DNA of 64,000 nucleotides from Acanthornis magna (Eukaryota > Chordata > Aves > Passeriformes > Acanthizidae): contig JAWUZG010000173.1 of NCBI GenBank assembly GCA_036785705.1, positions 1,783,001 through 1,847,000 on the forward strand. The letters run 5' to 3'. Of the stretch, positions 61,801 through 63,278 are shown one piece after another (positions within the stretch are counted from its first letter, which is position 1; the number at the start of each line of letters is the position of its first letter). The notes below the pieces were generated by a model, which was not told where the DNA came from, ran no database searches, and was given only the letters and a program-made list of their open reading frames with translations. A program made the translations under genes and the position numbers.

Positions 61801-63278
61801 TAATTTCTATCAGCCATTAATAAGCAAGGTGAGCATCAGGCCTAATGAATTAAATTACATTGACTTGGACTGAGTCAGTGAGGTTTTCATGCCTTAAATC
61901 CCCAATTCAGCAGTTTTGAGTGTGTAAGTAGCATTGACGTATGTGAGCCCAGCATTAACACTTTAAACAGTGGCAAACTGCTTAGCTGTCTTCATTTTGA
62001 AGGTCAGTTTGGGGTCCTGAATGACAACATAATTACGATTGTATTAATAAATTTCAGTATTTGCATAAATCCCGCCTTGCCACCAGGTTTTCTGGGAGGT
62101 AGCTGGACGTATTCTACCAGTATATGTGCTTTTGGGGGATGAAGAGCAACTGAAAGACAGTGGTTATCCTTCTGCTACCTAAGCAACTCATCCCAGGCAG
62201 ATGGCAGCCGCAGCAGTCACGTCTCTGTGTTGGGCTATACACTGCAGAAATTCTGTGTGTTTGCACCCACTTTCTGCCATGCATGTGCCGTGTGTGTGTG
62301 CCTGCACACGTGCCACAGATACTTTTGTCTGGCTTGGCTCCCGGAGGAGTCACTCACTCTTTTAATGCATTTCTCTTCCCTCAGCCATCAGCGACTGCTG
62401 GTCCCACTGAGCTCTTGGGTAACAGAGTTTGCTCTTGAGGAGCCATCCATTGGGCTAATCTGTAGGTTGGTTATTTGAGCCTGTTTGCAGGGGGAAAAAA
62501 AAGAAAAAAGACATAAAATCCATGTCTCTTTTGGAGGACTGAGGATATTTATCTGCTGGGTTAGGTTCAAACCACCCTCCAAACACAGCTCATGGAGCAG
62601 CTGGAAATACCCCTGCGCAGCCCTGCCCACACTGGCATGCCAGGAAATTAAATGGGGTTAAATTTTCTCAGTAGTCAGTGCTGTCTGACTTTAACACAGT
62701 GCAATGTCTTTGAGCTGTACCTCCAAATACCTGCGTAGATTTGGTCTGAAGTGACCTGCTTCCAACTTCTCAGAAAGCTTATGTCTGAGCAGGGGTTTGA
62801 ACTTGGATTTCCTGCCTCTCTGTATGAATTTCTTAATAATCAAATTACTTCTCTTTTTTACAGTTGTGGAGGGCACGCAATGACATGGGAGATTTAAAAT
62901 GTTGGCAGATCATATATTTACAAATCTAACATTACACACCTAGCACAAATATTCAGGCTTTTTATTCTTTGGTAAATTCATACTTTCTCCTTCATCTTGT
63001 GAAGAATTGTCTTGCAGCATGCTGATGATGTTGGTTTGATTGCAGTAATAAATTTGGGTTGCTTGTTTGTTTTTAAGAAGAAATATTGCCTTACCTTTTT
63101 TGTTCTCCTCCTCAAAGGCTGATGAATTCTTCGTTGAAGCAGTAACGCTGAAGCAGGTGAGGAGGGTGAGGATAGGGCATGATGGCAAAGGAGGAAGCAG
63201 TGGCTGGTACCTTGCCAAAGTGATAGTGAGGGAAGAAGGACAGCCAGAAAGTGAGGCTGTGGAATTCCCCTGCTACAG
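72..63278 (+). CDS. LOXHD1: LOXHD1, 5' part of gene (14 exons, partial at 3' end)
   Basis: Gene-level entry joining 72-549, 16917-17031, 26896-26976, 27771-27955, 41654-41752, 43331-43479, 46409-46532, 48974-49224, 50994-51129, 54601-54761, 55079-55165, 57744-57879, 59675-59829 and 63118-63278. The spliced frame stays open for about 772 codons. It reads as a charged N-terminal tail followed by four complete PLAT domains and most of a fifth, in the same order as mammalian LOXHD1. Family knowledge: LOXHD1 lies along the stereocilia membrane of inner-ear hair cells. It is needed for mechanotransduction in mature hair cells, and its loss causes deafness (DFNB77 in people, samba in mice). PLAT domains are beta-sandwiches that bind lipids or proteins, often with calcium. 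All 14 donors are GT and all 13 acceptors AG; two acceptors are AAG. The remaining PLAT domains must lie downstream. Confidence 0.95.
162..303 (+). repeat. In-frame 66-bp tandem duplication in LOXHD1 exon 1
   Basis: Units 162-227 and 228-293 are 66 bp long and differ at only three positions by eye. The first ten bases of a third unit follow from 294. Each unit encodes 22 residues with the core [11 protein letters not shown] and ending SEID. The high identity points to a recent duplication or ongoing homogenisation, and the frame is preserved. Confidence 0.9.
690..800. promoter_or_regulatory. Candidate intronic regulatory element, CpG cluster plus TAATTA/POU motifs
   Basis: Just 3' of exon 1, bases 693-762 carry about eight CpGs although the intron is otherwise CpG-poor. 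This runs directly into TAATTA, a second TAATTA and ATTTGCAT (792-799, the reverse octamer). No repeat family is recognised here. The clustering suggests an enhancer or an element tied to the 5' end of the gene. This is inference only; no conservation data were available. Confidence 0.3.
1105..1348 (+). mobile_element. CR1 LINE 3' fragment
   Basis: Shows the avian CR1 tail landmarks in order: GGATATTAGGAAAAATTTCTTCAC, CCCCATCCCTGGAGG, TTGGGGACATGGGTCAGTGGTGG in degenerate form, then TTCCAACCTAAAAGATTCTG. The orientation is sense to the gene. Confidence 0.9.
1943..2055 (+). mobile_element. CR1 LINE 3' fragment, truncated
   Basis: Begins with the TAGATATTGGGAAGGAATTC landmark and continues through the 'ccctggcacagg' and 'cagggccaggctg' blocks. 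It lacks the terminal ATTCTATG repeats, so it is cut at its 3' end. Confidence 0.75.
2803..3006 (+). mobile_element. CR1 LINE 3' fragment
   Basis: Contains the GAGAAATTCTTCCTTGTGAG start, the 'aggctggacagggcttggagca' type middle, and a degraded terminal TTCCAATCAAACAATTCTATG. Confidence 0.88.
3766..3917 (+). mobile_element. CR1 LINE 3' fragment
   Basis: Shows the GTAGATGTGGCACTTGGGGA landmark, then a 'ttggcagtg...tggttgga' block and a terminal TCTAACCTCAAGGGTCTGTG. Moderately diverged. Confidence 0.82.
4735..5050 (+). mobile_element. CR1 LINE 3' fragment
   Basis: A longer tail. It starts near 'tacctgaagggagct' and passes through TTAGGAAGAAATTCTTCTC and CCCTGCCCATGGCAGGGGG. It ends with TTCTATGATTCTGTGA. 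Confidence 0.9.
6943..6987. repeat. 15-bp tandem repeat, three units
   Basis: Three adjacent 15-bp units (6943-6957, 6958-6972, 6973-6987) have the core GATTTACGTGTACTT. Units 1 and 2 are identical and the third has changes near its start. The element is isolated in intron 1. Confidence 0.9.
7283..7405 (-). mobile_element. CR1 LINE 3' fragment, antisense
   Basis: The reverse-complement tail begins with 'cagaatcctagaatggtttgg'. It continues through GGAAGGGACTTTAGAGATTA and CCTGCCATGGGCAGGGACA to 'gcccacccaacct'. Confidence 0.88.
7671..7742. repeat. 24-bp tandem repeat, three units
   Basis: Three 24-bp units (7671-7694, 7695-7718, 7719-7742) share the core GTGGCTTTGCCAGCTGTT. They differ mainly in their last six bases. 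The period is a multiple of three, so a short chance frame runs through it. Confidence 0.88.
8088..8480 (-). mobile_element. CR1 LINE 3' fragment, antisense, about 390 bp
   Basis: Starts at the inverted terminal repeats (AGAATCATAAAGCCATAGAA). It continues through GTTGGAAGAGACC, CAGGCAGGGACACCTTCCAC and 'tccaacctggccttgga' into the older 3'-UTR part with 'gatgaatttcttccc'. The open frames over this stretch belong to the repeat, not to a host gene. Confidence 0.92.
9370..9469. repeat. Ancient palindromic (MITE-like) repeat
   Basis: The outer ends are imperfect inverted copies: CAAATCTGCTC at 9370 and GAGAGGAGAATTTG ending at 9469. The middle carries GAAGTCAATGGAGTT, a phrase I associate with an old amniote-wide dispersed repeat. 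The family name is not known to me. The match is from memory and needs a repeat search. Confidence 0.4.
9960..10205 (-). mobile_element. CR1 LINE 3' fragment, antisense
   Basis: Begins with 'aaatcacaaaatcccagaatgg', then a GGCTGGAAGGGACC block and 'ccagcagggccatcccagagca'. It reaches the 'agggaagaagttcttcttcac' landmark near its left end in CR1 terms. The 160-residue open frame here is repeat-derived. Confidence 0.82.
11465..11572 (-). mobile_element. CR1 LINE 3' fragment, antisense, short
   Basis: Contains TTTGGGTTGGAAGGGACTTC, then 'tcatgggcaggga' and 'ccactagaccaggc'. These are the first hundred bases of an inverted CR1 tail. Confidence 0.8.
12335..12410 (+). mobile_element. CR1 LINE 3' terminus, short
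   Basis: Only the last 75 bases remain: 'tagtggaaggggttgga', TCTTCCAACCCAAACTATTC, then a degraded terminal repeat. Confidence 0.8.
12521..12571. repeat. T-rich low-complexity tract
   Basis: Runs of 6-9 T separated by single G or C. The tract does not abut an intron 3' end, so it is not a splice-site pyrimidine tract. Confidence 0.9.
14566..14675 (-). mobile_element. CR1 LINE 3' fragment, antisense, old
   Basis: Shows AGAATCATGGAATCATCAAG, then 'ccaagatcattgagtccaacc' and 'ctagaccaggccacgtcca'. This is an inverted tail of a subfamily different from the 8088 copy. Confidence 0.7.
14676..15065. promoter_or_regulatory. CNE-like CpG-enriched stretch in intron 1
   Basis: Non-repetitive sequence with many more CpGs than its flanks (14680-15000). 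It includes TGGCTAATGCAAAC, a near octamer next to a TAAT core. No repeat family or open frame explains it. It is flagged as a possible conserved noncoding element or enhancer purely from composition and motif content. Confidence 0.25.
15269..15284. repeat. Poly(T) tract
   Basis: Sixteen or so consecutive T residues in intron 1. No element boundary or target-site duplication is visible around it. Confidence 0.85.
16115..16405 (+). mobile_element. CR1 LINE 3' fragment interrupted by about 60 bp
   Basis: Begins at 'ggtttaggttggatatcagg' and passes through 'ggatggacagggtgggatggttgg' and GTGCAGGGCCAGGAGTTGAG. It ends with 'ggtcccttccagttcaggg' and a terminal ATTCTGTGATTC. Bases 16311-16370 do not fit the CR1 pattern and split its last block. 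Confidence 0.82.
16917..17031 (+). CDS. LOXHD1: LOXHD1 exon 2: start of PLAT 1
   Basis: Acceptor ccacag|tttac; donor caa|gtaagt. Base 549 plus the first two bases make Val, followed by [20 protein letters not shown]. This is the first strand pair and the GTD loop of a PLAT domain and is nearly the human PLAT 1 sequence as I recall it. The exon ends inside a Lys codon (phase 2), completed by the first base of exon 3. Its 3' splice site has a long T-rich tract. The GTDANV loop keeps the acidic residue usual at the calcium-binding end of PLAT domains. Confidence 0.95.
18395..18485 (-). mobile_element. Possible MIR SINE remnant, antisense
   Basis: The phrases 'aacagagaaggaaaccgaggca' and 'ggtcagtgacagagctggga' follow the order of an inverted MIR consensus (gaggaaactgaggca ... 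cagagctgggat). Old and diverged; identified from memory of the family pattern. Confidence 0.4.
19640..19995 (+). mobile_element. CR1 LINE 3' fragment, about 355 bp
   Basis: Contains the 'aaagggaggctgcaagaaagg' block, TTAGAAAGAAATTCTTGGC and CCCTGCCCATGGCAGGGGTT. It ends with a clean terminal ATTCTATGATTCTGTGA. One of the better preserved sense copies. Confidence 0.92.
21990..22077 (+). mobile_element. CR1 LINE 3' terminus, short
   Basis: The last 85 bases of a CR1 tail: 'catcctcacccacggca', 'ttaaagtcctttccaaacc' and ATTCTATGATTCAATGA. Confidence 0.82.
23185..23706 (+). mobile_element. CR1 LINE 3' fragment, about 520 bp
   Basis: The longest sense copy. The upstream part has 'caggacaggagagacactgagggg' and 'gggctgagcctggagaaaagg'. 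It then shows 'tttagggaaattttcttcacc', CCCCATCCCTGGCAGGGTTT and TTGGCAGTGCTGGGGGAATG, with a terminal TTCCAACCCAAATGATTGTG. Antisense open frames here are repeat-derived. Confidence 0.92.
24873..24916 (+). other. tRNA-like hairpin plus B-box-like motif
   Basis: An 8-bp stem (CCTTAGAC/GTCTAAGG) with a 10-base loop is followed seven bases later by GGTTTGAACCC. That is one change from the RNA polymerase III B box GGTTCGAACCC. There is no credible acceptor stem, D arm or A box, so it is not a functional tRNA. It could be a fossil of a tRNA-derived SINE. Confidence 0.3.
25550..26090. promoter_or_regulatory. CNE-like CpG-enriched stretch in intron 2
   Basis: Non-repetitive, with CpGs and homeodomain-type cores close together (CATTACGATG, CTAATTG, TTTAATTG, ATTAATATTCATTAA). 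About 0.8-1.3 kb upstream of exon 3. Short open frames cross it but show no protein family. Possible enhancer, by composition only. Confidence 0.25.
25817..25838. repeat. (GGA)n microsatellite
   Basis: About six uninterrupted GGA units ending in GGAAGG, inside the CNE-like stretch. Confidence 0.85.
26200..26295 (-). mobile_element. Possible MIR SINE remnant, antisense
   Basis: Reads 'gcttgccaaggatcacaccgca', 'ggctagaggcagaactggga', then 'ctacatcccctgacctgggcc'. This is the order of an inverted MIR (cttgcccaaggtcacacagc ... gcagagctgggat ... tctgactcc). Old and diverged; a repeat search would settle it. Confidence 0.5.
26896..26976 (+). CDS. LOXHD1: LOXHD1 exon 3: middle of PLAT 1
   Basis: Acceptor ttgcag|gagca; donor ataag|gtacct. 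The first base completes Lys; the exon then reads [20 protein letters not shown] and ends in KKI plus two bases of Arg. This is the F-x-R/K-x-x-x-D-x-F strand pair seen in every LOXHD1 PLAT repeat. The exon is 81 bases, with phase 2 at both ends, so skipping it would keep frame but remove two core strands. The donor (GTACCT) is the weaker kind, lacking G at +5. Confidence 0.95.
26977..27770 (+). other. LOXHD1 intron 3 (phase 2, 794 bp)
   Basis: Short intron with no recognised repeat or open frame of interest. It has a slightly GT-rich stretch near 27.5 kb and ends in cttcccctag. Confidence 0.9.
27771..27955 (+). CDS. LOXHD1: LOXHD1 exon 4: end of PLAT 1
   Basis: Acceptor cccctag|gattg; donor aaaa|gtaagg (phase 1). 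It reads [20 protein letters not shown], then [20 protein letters not shown] and [11 protein letters not shown]. It contains the PLAT signature GWFLD and the FPC-NNWL motif that closes each LOXHD1 repeat. It finishes with SLNPMDVPK, the linker before PLAT 2. PLAT 1 in exons 2-4 totals 381 bases (127 codons). Confidence 0.96.
29238..29261. repeat. Perfect 24-bp palindrome (11-bp arms, 2-bp spacer)
   Basis: AGATAACGTCT, then GG, then AGACGTTATCT. The arms are exact reverse complements and pairing stops immediately outside. Each arm contains AACGT. No repeat family or gene explains it. Confidence 0.95.
31573..31748 (-). mobile_element. CR1 LINE 3' fragment, antisense
   Basis: Starts with AGAATCACAGAATCATTCAG and passes 'gatcaccgagtccaaccattcc', 'ccatgtccccaagtgccaca' and 'tgggatggggactgcaccac'. 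It ends in 'ttgcagcttcttcc'. Confidence 0.92.
33636..33785 (+). mobile_element. CR1 LINE 3' fragment
   Basis: Contains CCCCATCCCTGGAGGGATTT, GTGGATGTGGCACTTGGGGA and TTGGCAGTGCTGGGGGAATG. It ends with a terminal 'aaacctaaatgaccc'. Confidence 0.9.
34840..34880. repeat. T-rich tract
   Basis: Runs of about 8-19 T broken only by CC pairs. No target-site duplication is seen, so it is not assigned to a retroelement tail. Confidence 0.9.
35365..35535 (-). mobile_element. CR1 LINE 3' fragment, antisense
   Basis: GAGTCACAGAATATCCCGAG, then 'aacatcgagtccaaaccctgg', CCCTGCACAGGACAGCCCCA and 'gcctgagagcgttgtctaga'. This is the subfamily whose sense tail reads 'gtgcagggccaggagtt'. Confidence 0.85.
35744..35885 (-). 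mobile_element. CR1 LINE 3' fragment, antisense, diverged
   Basis: Shows GGATCACAAAATGCTTTGGG, then 'gaaggtcagctagtccaagccc' and 'gcaatgagcagggacattta'. Later blocks are eroded. Confidence 0.72.
40172..40228 (+). mobile_element. CR1 LINE 3' terminus, short
   Basis: 'taatggttggacttgatgat', then TCAGCCTTAATGATTCTATG and ATTCT. Only the last 55 bases remain. Confidence 0.82.
40861..40892. repeat. (TTTA)8 microsatellite
   Basis: Eight perfect TTTA units. Likely polymorphic in length. Confidence 0.95.
40950..41200 (-). mobile_element. CR1 LINE 3' fragment, antisense
   Basis: GAGAATCAGAGAATGTTTTG, CCCTGCCATGGGCAGGGTCT, 'ccagcctggccttggacatg', then 'taaagaacttcttctgta'. It extends to the 'tttgaatccattactccttattc' block. 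About 450 bp upstream of exon 5. Confidence 0.85.
41654..41752 (+). CDS. LOXHD1: LOXHD1 exon 5: start of PLAT 2
   Basis: Acceptor ccttgcag|tcaac; donor acag|gtattc. The leftover A of exon 4 plus TC gives Ile. The exon then reads [20 protein letters not shown] and [12 protein letters not shown], and ends one base into a Gly codon (phase 1). It corresponds to the human segment beginning NKYEVKVYTGDV. The donor GTATTC is weak (T at +5, C at +6), so alternative splicing here would not be surprising. Confidence 0.95.
41753..43330 (+). other. LOXHD1 intron 5 (phase 1, about 1.6 kb)
   Basis: No repeat family is recognised. A 185-residue frame on the reverse strand (41884-42441) has no domain and looks like chance. 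A strong T-rich tract precedes the acceptor. Confidence 0.85.
43331..43479 (+). CDS. LOXHD1: LOXHD1 exon 6: middle of PLAT 2
   Basis: Acceptor cacttcag|gtatg; donor tcaaag|gtgagt. It completes Gly and reads [20 protein letters not shown], then [20 protein letters not shown] and GSAGWFLSK. This is the FEKG...DKF strand and GWFLS signature of PLAT 2, and it ends on a codon boundary (phase 0). The human equivalent begins [19 protein letters not shown]. The donor is strong. Confidence 0.97.
43480..46408 (+). other. LOXHD1 intron 6 (phase 0, about 2.9 kb)
   Basis: Contains a young antisense CR1 copy (45084-45830), which supplies several GC-rich chance frames. A perfect 7-bp stem-loop lies at 44403-44420 (CCAACAC/GTGTTGG, 4-base loop). 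The rest is unclassified. Confidence 0.85.
45084..45830 (-). mobile_element. CR1 LINE fragment, antisense, young copy 1
   Basis: Begins at the damaged terminus 'cagaatccttgaatagtt' and passes CCTGCCATGGGCAGGGACAA and 'tccagcctggcctgggacac'. It continues through several hundred bases of CR1 3' region. Bases 45114-45519 match 51316-51721 with about seven mismatches and no indel by eye. The part beyond about 45700 is less certainly CR1. The 251-residue + strand frame here (45096-45851) is not a host gene. Confidence 0.88.
46409..46532 (+). CDS. LOXHD1: LOXHD1 exon 7: end of PLAT 2
   Basis: Acceptor tctctcag|gtgat; donor cacag|gtaaaa (phase 1). It reads [20 protein letters not shown], then [20 protein letters not shown] and T. 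The final strand carries the [19 protein letters not shown] motif, almost unchanged from human. PLAT 2 in exons 5-7 totals 372 bases (124 codons). This exon lies between the two near-identical CR1 copies. Confidence 0.96.
46861..47458 (+). mobile_element. Solo LTR of an endogenous retrovirus (about 598 bp), sense
   Basis: Starts TGTTG and ends CAACA, matching short inverted termini of an LTR. An AATAAA signal near 47374 is followed by a pyrimidine-rich, 'cagactccagagatctctgtc' U5-like end. No internal retroviral genes or primer-binding site follow, so it is a solo LTR. No clear target-site duplication is visible, so the borders could be off by some bases. Its orientation means its signals face the same way as LOXHD1 transcription. 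Confidence 0.65.
47221..47250. repeat. Telomere-like CCCTTA/CCCTAA array inside LTR
   Basis: About five degenerate units (CCCTTA, CCCTTACA, CCCTTAA, CCCTTA) sit in the middle of the solo LTR. Probably slippage in a pyrimidine-rich LTR region, not a telomere remnant. Confidence 0.75.
48974..49224 (+). CDS. LOXHD1: LOXHD1 exon 8: most of PLAT 3
   Basis: Acceptor cctccag|gcatc; donor gagaag|gtgaga. It completes Gly and reads [20 protein letters not shown], then [20 protein letters not shown] and [20 protein letters not shown]. It ends [11 protein letters not shown]. At 251 bases it is the largest PLAT exon and fuses the parts that are separate exons in PLAT 1 and 2. The loop reads GTNSK where the other repeats have GTDA, a change shared with human PLAT 3 (GTKSK in my recall). 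It also has GWFC for GWFL. The long antisense frame over it is a shadow. Confidence 0.97.
49255..49380 (-). mobile_element. Possible old CR1-like fragment, antisense
   Basis: 'cagttgggagagacctctgagg', then 'tcatggagtcctaaccactggg'. This resembles the start of an inverted CR1 tail; the rest is eroded. Confidence 0.4.
49982..50478 (+). mobile_element. Probable ERVL-type solo LTR (about 497 bp), sense
   Basis: The 3' part has the avian ERVL-LTR look: 'tgcatccagcattgtt', 'ttgcagctttccaaccc', 'aaaattggttggagagttta', then TTTTTTTGGTGACA. It also has the 'gaccaccaaagaccccc' block. A TGT...ACA border pair can be drawn at 49982 and 50478. The flanks acatc/gcatt are only a partial match for a 5-bp target duplication. 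The family is assigned from memory. Confidence 0.5.
50994..51129 (+). CDS. LOXHD1: LOXHD1 exon 9: end of PLAT 3
   Basis: Acceptor ttcccag|gtggt; donor aaaa|gtaggt (phase 1). It reads [20 protein letters not shown], then [20 protein letters not shown] and QKRLK. The FPCxxWLDE motif closes PLAT 3, and the basic QKRLK linker leads into PLAT 4. PLAT 3 in exons 8-9 totals 387 bases (129 codons). Confidence 0.96.
51264..51722 (-). mobile_element. CR1 LINE fragment, antisense, young copy 2
   Basis: Terminus 'gatcatggaatggtttggat', then 'tctaattccaaccccctgcc', then a block nearly identical to 45114-45519. It starts 135 bases after the exon 9 donor. Confidence 0.93.
52240..52580. promoter_or_regulatory. 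CNE-like stretch in intron 9
   Basis: A CpG-containing start (CCAGCGCCGGTG) is followed by about 300 bases rich in TAAT and TTAAT cores (TTTTAATTAGGATAATAG, ATTTAAATAAGC, CTAATTCCC, TAACC). No repeat or open frame explains it. Composition is typical of conserved noncoding elements, but this is inference. Confidence 0.3.
52585..52680 (-). mobile_element. Possible old CR1-like fragment, antisense
   Basis: 'tgtaagattcggagttagaa' followed by AAGACCTATTATTGTCATCT is like the opening of an inverted, ancient CR1 tail. Short and diverged. Confidence 0.4.
54601..54761 (+). CDS. LOXHD1: LOXHD1 exon 10: start of PLAT 4
   Basis: Acceptor ctttctag|aaaac; donor ttcatg|gtatgg. The leftover A plus AA gives Lys. 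The exon then reads [20 protein letters not shown], then [20 protein letters not shown] and [13 protein letters not shown]. It corresponds to the divergent human repeat that begins FPWSLWVWTTDL. The bird sequence has the usual GTD at the loop. Phase 0 end. Confidence 0.96.
54762..55078 (+). other. LOXHD1 intron 10 (phase 0, 317 bp)
   Basis: The shortest intron in the window. No repeat or other feature is seen; it ends in a T/C tract and tttacag. Confidence 0.92.
55079..55165 (+). CDS. LOXHD1: LOXHD1 exon 11: middle of PLAT 4
   Basis: Acceptor tttacag|atcg; donor aataag|gtgagg. It reads [20 protein letters not shown], then PFAGWHLNK. Short (87 bases, 29 codons) with phase 0 at both ends, so it is skippable in frame. 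GWHL replaces GWFL, as in the human repeat. The human phrase [20 protein letters not shown] is close. Confidence 0.97.
55335..55572 (+). mobile_element. CR1 LINE 3' fragment with internal duplication
   Basis: 'gaggtttagtttgaatattagg', CCCCATCCCTGGAGGGGTTT, 'cggggacatgggtcagtggtgg', and a terminal AATGATTCTGTGATTCT. The 'ctggagg(g)gtttaaaag' segment occurs twice in a row near 55427-55460. Confidence 0.9.
56558..56613 (+). mobile_element. CR1 LINE 3' terminus, short
   Basis: 'tttttcaacctaaatg' followed by ATTCTATGATTCTGTGA. Only the last 55 bases are present. Confidence 0.85.
56812..57290 (-). mobile_element. Ancient L3/CR1-like LINE remnant, antisense
   Basis: The blocks in order resemble the old amniote L3/CR1-type element read in reverse: 'ctggtcaggccagaagtccctc', 'agcccaacctcctttctcc', 'ggcaaggacttcacaggctga', then 'tgtgattctatagaccttcatc'. 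It is strongly diverged, with no coding capacity. Identified by recalled pattern. Confidence 0.55.
57744..57879 (+). CDS. LOXHD1: LOXHD1 exon 12: end of PLAT 4 (AAG acceptor)
   Basis: Acceptor aatgaag|gtaac; donor gccag|gtgaga (phase 1). It reads [20 protein letters not shown], then [20 protein letters not shown] and TEVMP. This aligns with the human [20 protein letters not shown] segment, so the start is fixed by homology and phase. The CAG at 57722-57724 would add 19 bases and break the frame. NCGRWLD is the closing motif. PLAT 4 in exons 10-12 totals 384 bases (128 codons). Confidence 0.93.
57880..59674 (+). other. LOXHD1 intron 12 (phase 1, about 1.8 kb)
   Basis: One short CR1 terminus and a CpG-dense last 120 bases (listed). 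Nothing else is recognised. Confidence 0.87.
59108..59172 (+). mobile_element. CR1 LINE 3' terminus, short and diverged
   Basis: 'ctggactcttggaggga', 'ttttccaacctttatga', then ATGATTTTATGA. Confidence 0.7.
59560..59829. promoter_or_regulatory. CpG-dense block covering the 3' end of intron 12 and exon 13
   Basis: The last 120 bases of intron 12 carry about ten CpGs (for example ACGAACGCTTAACG and GCGGCGATCAATGGCG). Exon 13 itself adds many more. The rest of the locus is CpG-poor. It could be a small intragenic CpG island or an internal promoter. It could also reflect GC-biased conversion at the exon. No TATA box or start codon in frame is visible just upstream. Confidence 0.3.
59675..59829 (+). 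CDS. LOXHD1: LOXHD1 exon 13: start of PLAT 5
   Basis: Acceptor ctccccag|tgatc; donor ggcaac|gtaagt. The leftover G plus TG gives Val. The exon then reads [20 protein letters not shown], then [20 protein letters not shown] and [11 protein letters not shown]. It matches the human repeat [20 protein letters not shown]. Phase 0 end and a strong donor. It is much more GC- and CpG-rich than the other exons, with C/G at nearly every third position. Confidence 0.97.
61190..61285 (+). mobile_element. CR1 LINE 3' terminus
   Basis: 'gtccagattgggtgagac', TCTTTAAGGTGCCTTCCAAC, 'ccaaaccattctagggttctatgatg'. The terminal repeats run into the TTTA-rich tract. Confidence 0.85.
61291..61350. repeat. TTTA-rich direct repeat after CR1 end
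   Basis: The 22-base string beginning TTATTTATTTATTTAAC and ending in A-run occurs twice (61298-61319 and 61329-61350), separated by a T run. Likely microsatellite slippage at a CR1 3' end. Confidence 0.85.
63118..63278 (+). CDS. LOXHD1: LOXHD1 exon 14: PLAT 5 continued (AAG acceptor; last exon in window)
   Basis: Acceptor cctcaaag|gctga; donor ctacag|gtactg (phase 2). It reads [20 protein letters not shown], then [20 protein letters not shown] and [13 protein letters not shown], plus two bases of Arg. It aligns with the human segment [20 protein letters not shown] followed by [17 protein letters not shown]. The start is fixed by homology and phase 0. The RWLD closing motif of PLAT 5 must be in the next exon, outside the window. 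The donor GTACTG is moderate. Confidence 0.95.

Larger units (their letters stand above)
59830..63117 (+). other. LOXHD1 intron 13 (phase 0, about 3.3 kb)
   Basis: Holds one CR1 terminus with an adjoining TTTA-rich repeat. The rest, including 61700-62090 with many TTAAT cores, is unclassified. The 3' splice site is AAG after a T/C-rich tract. Confidence 0.87.
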
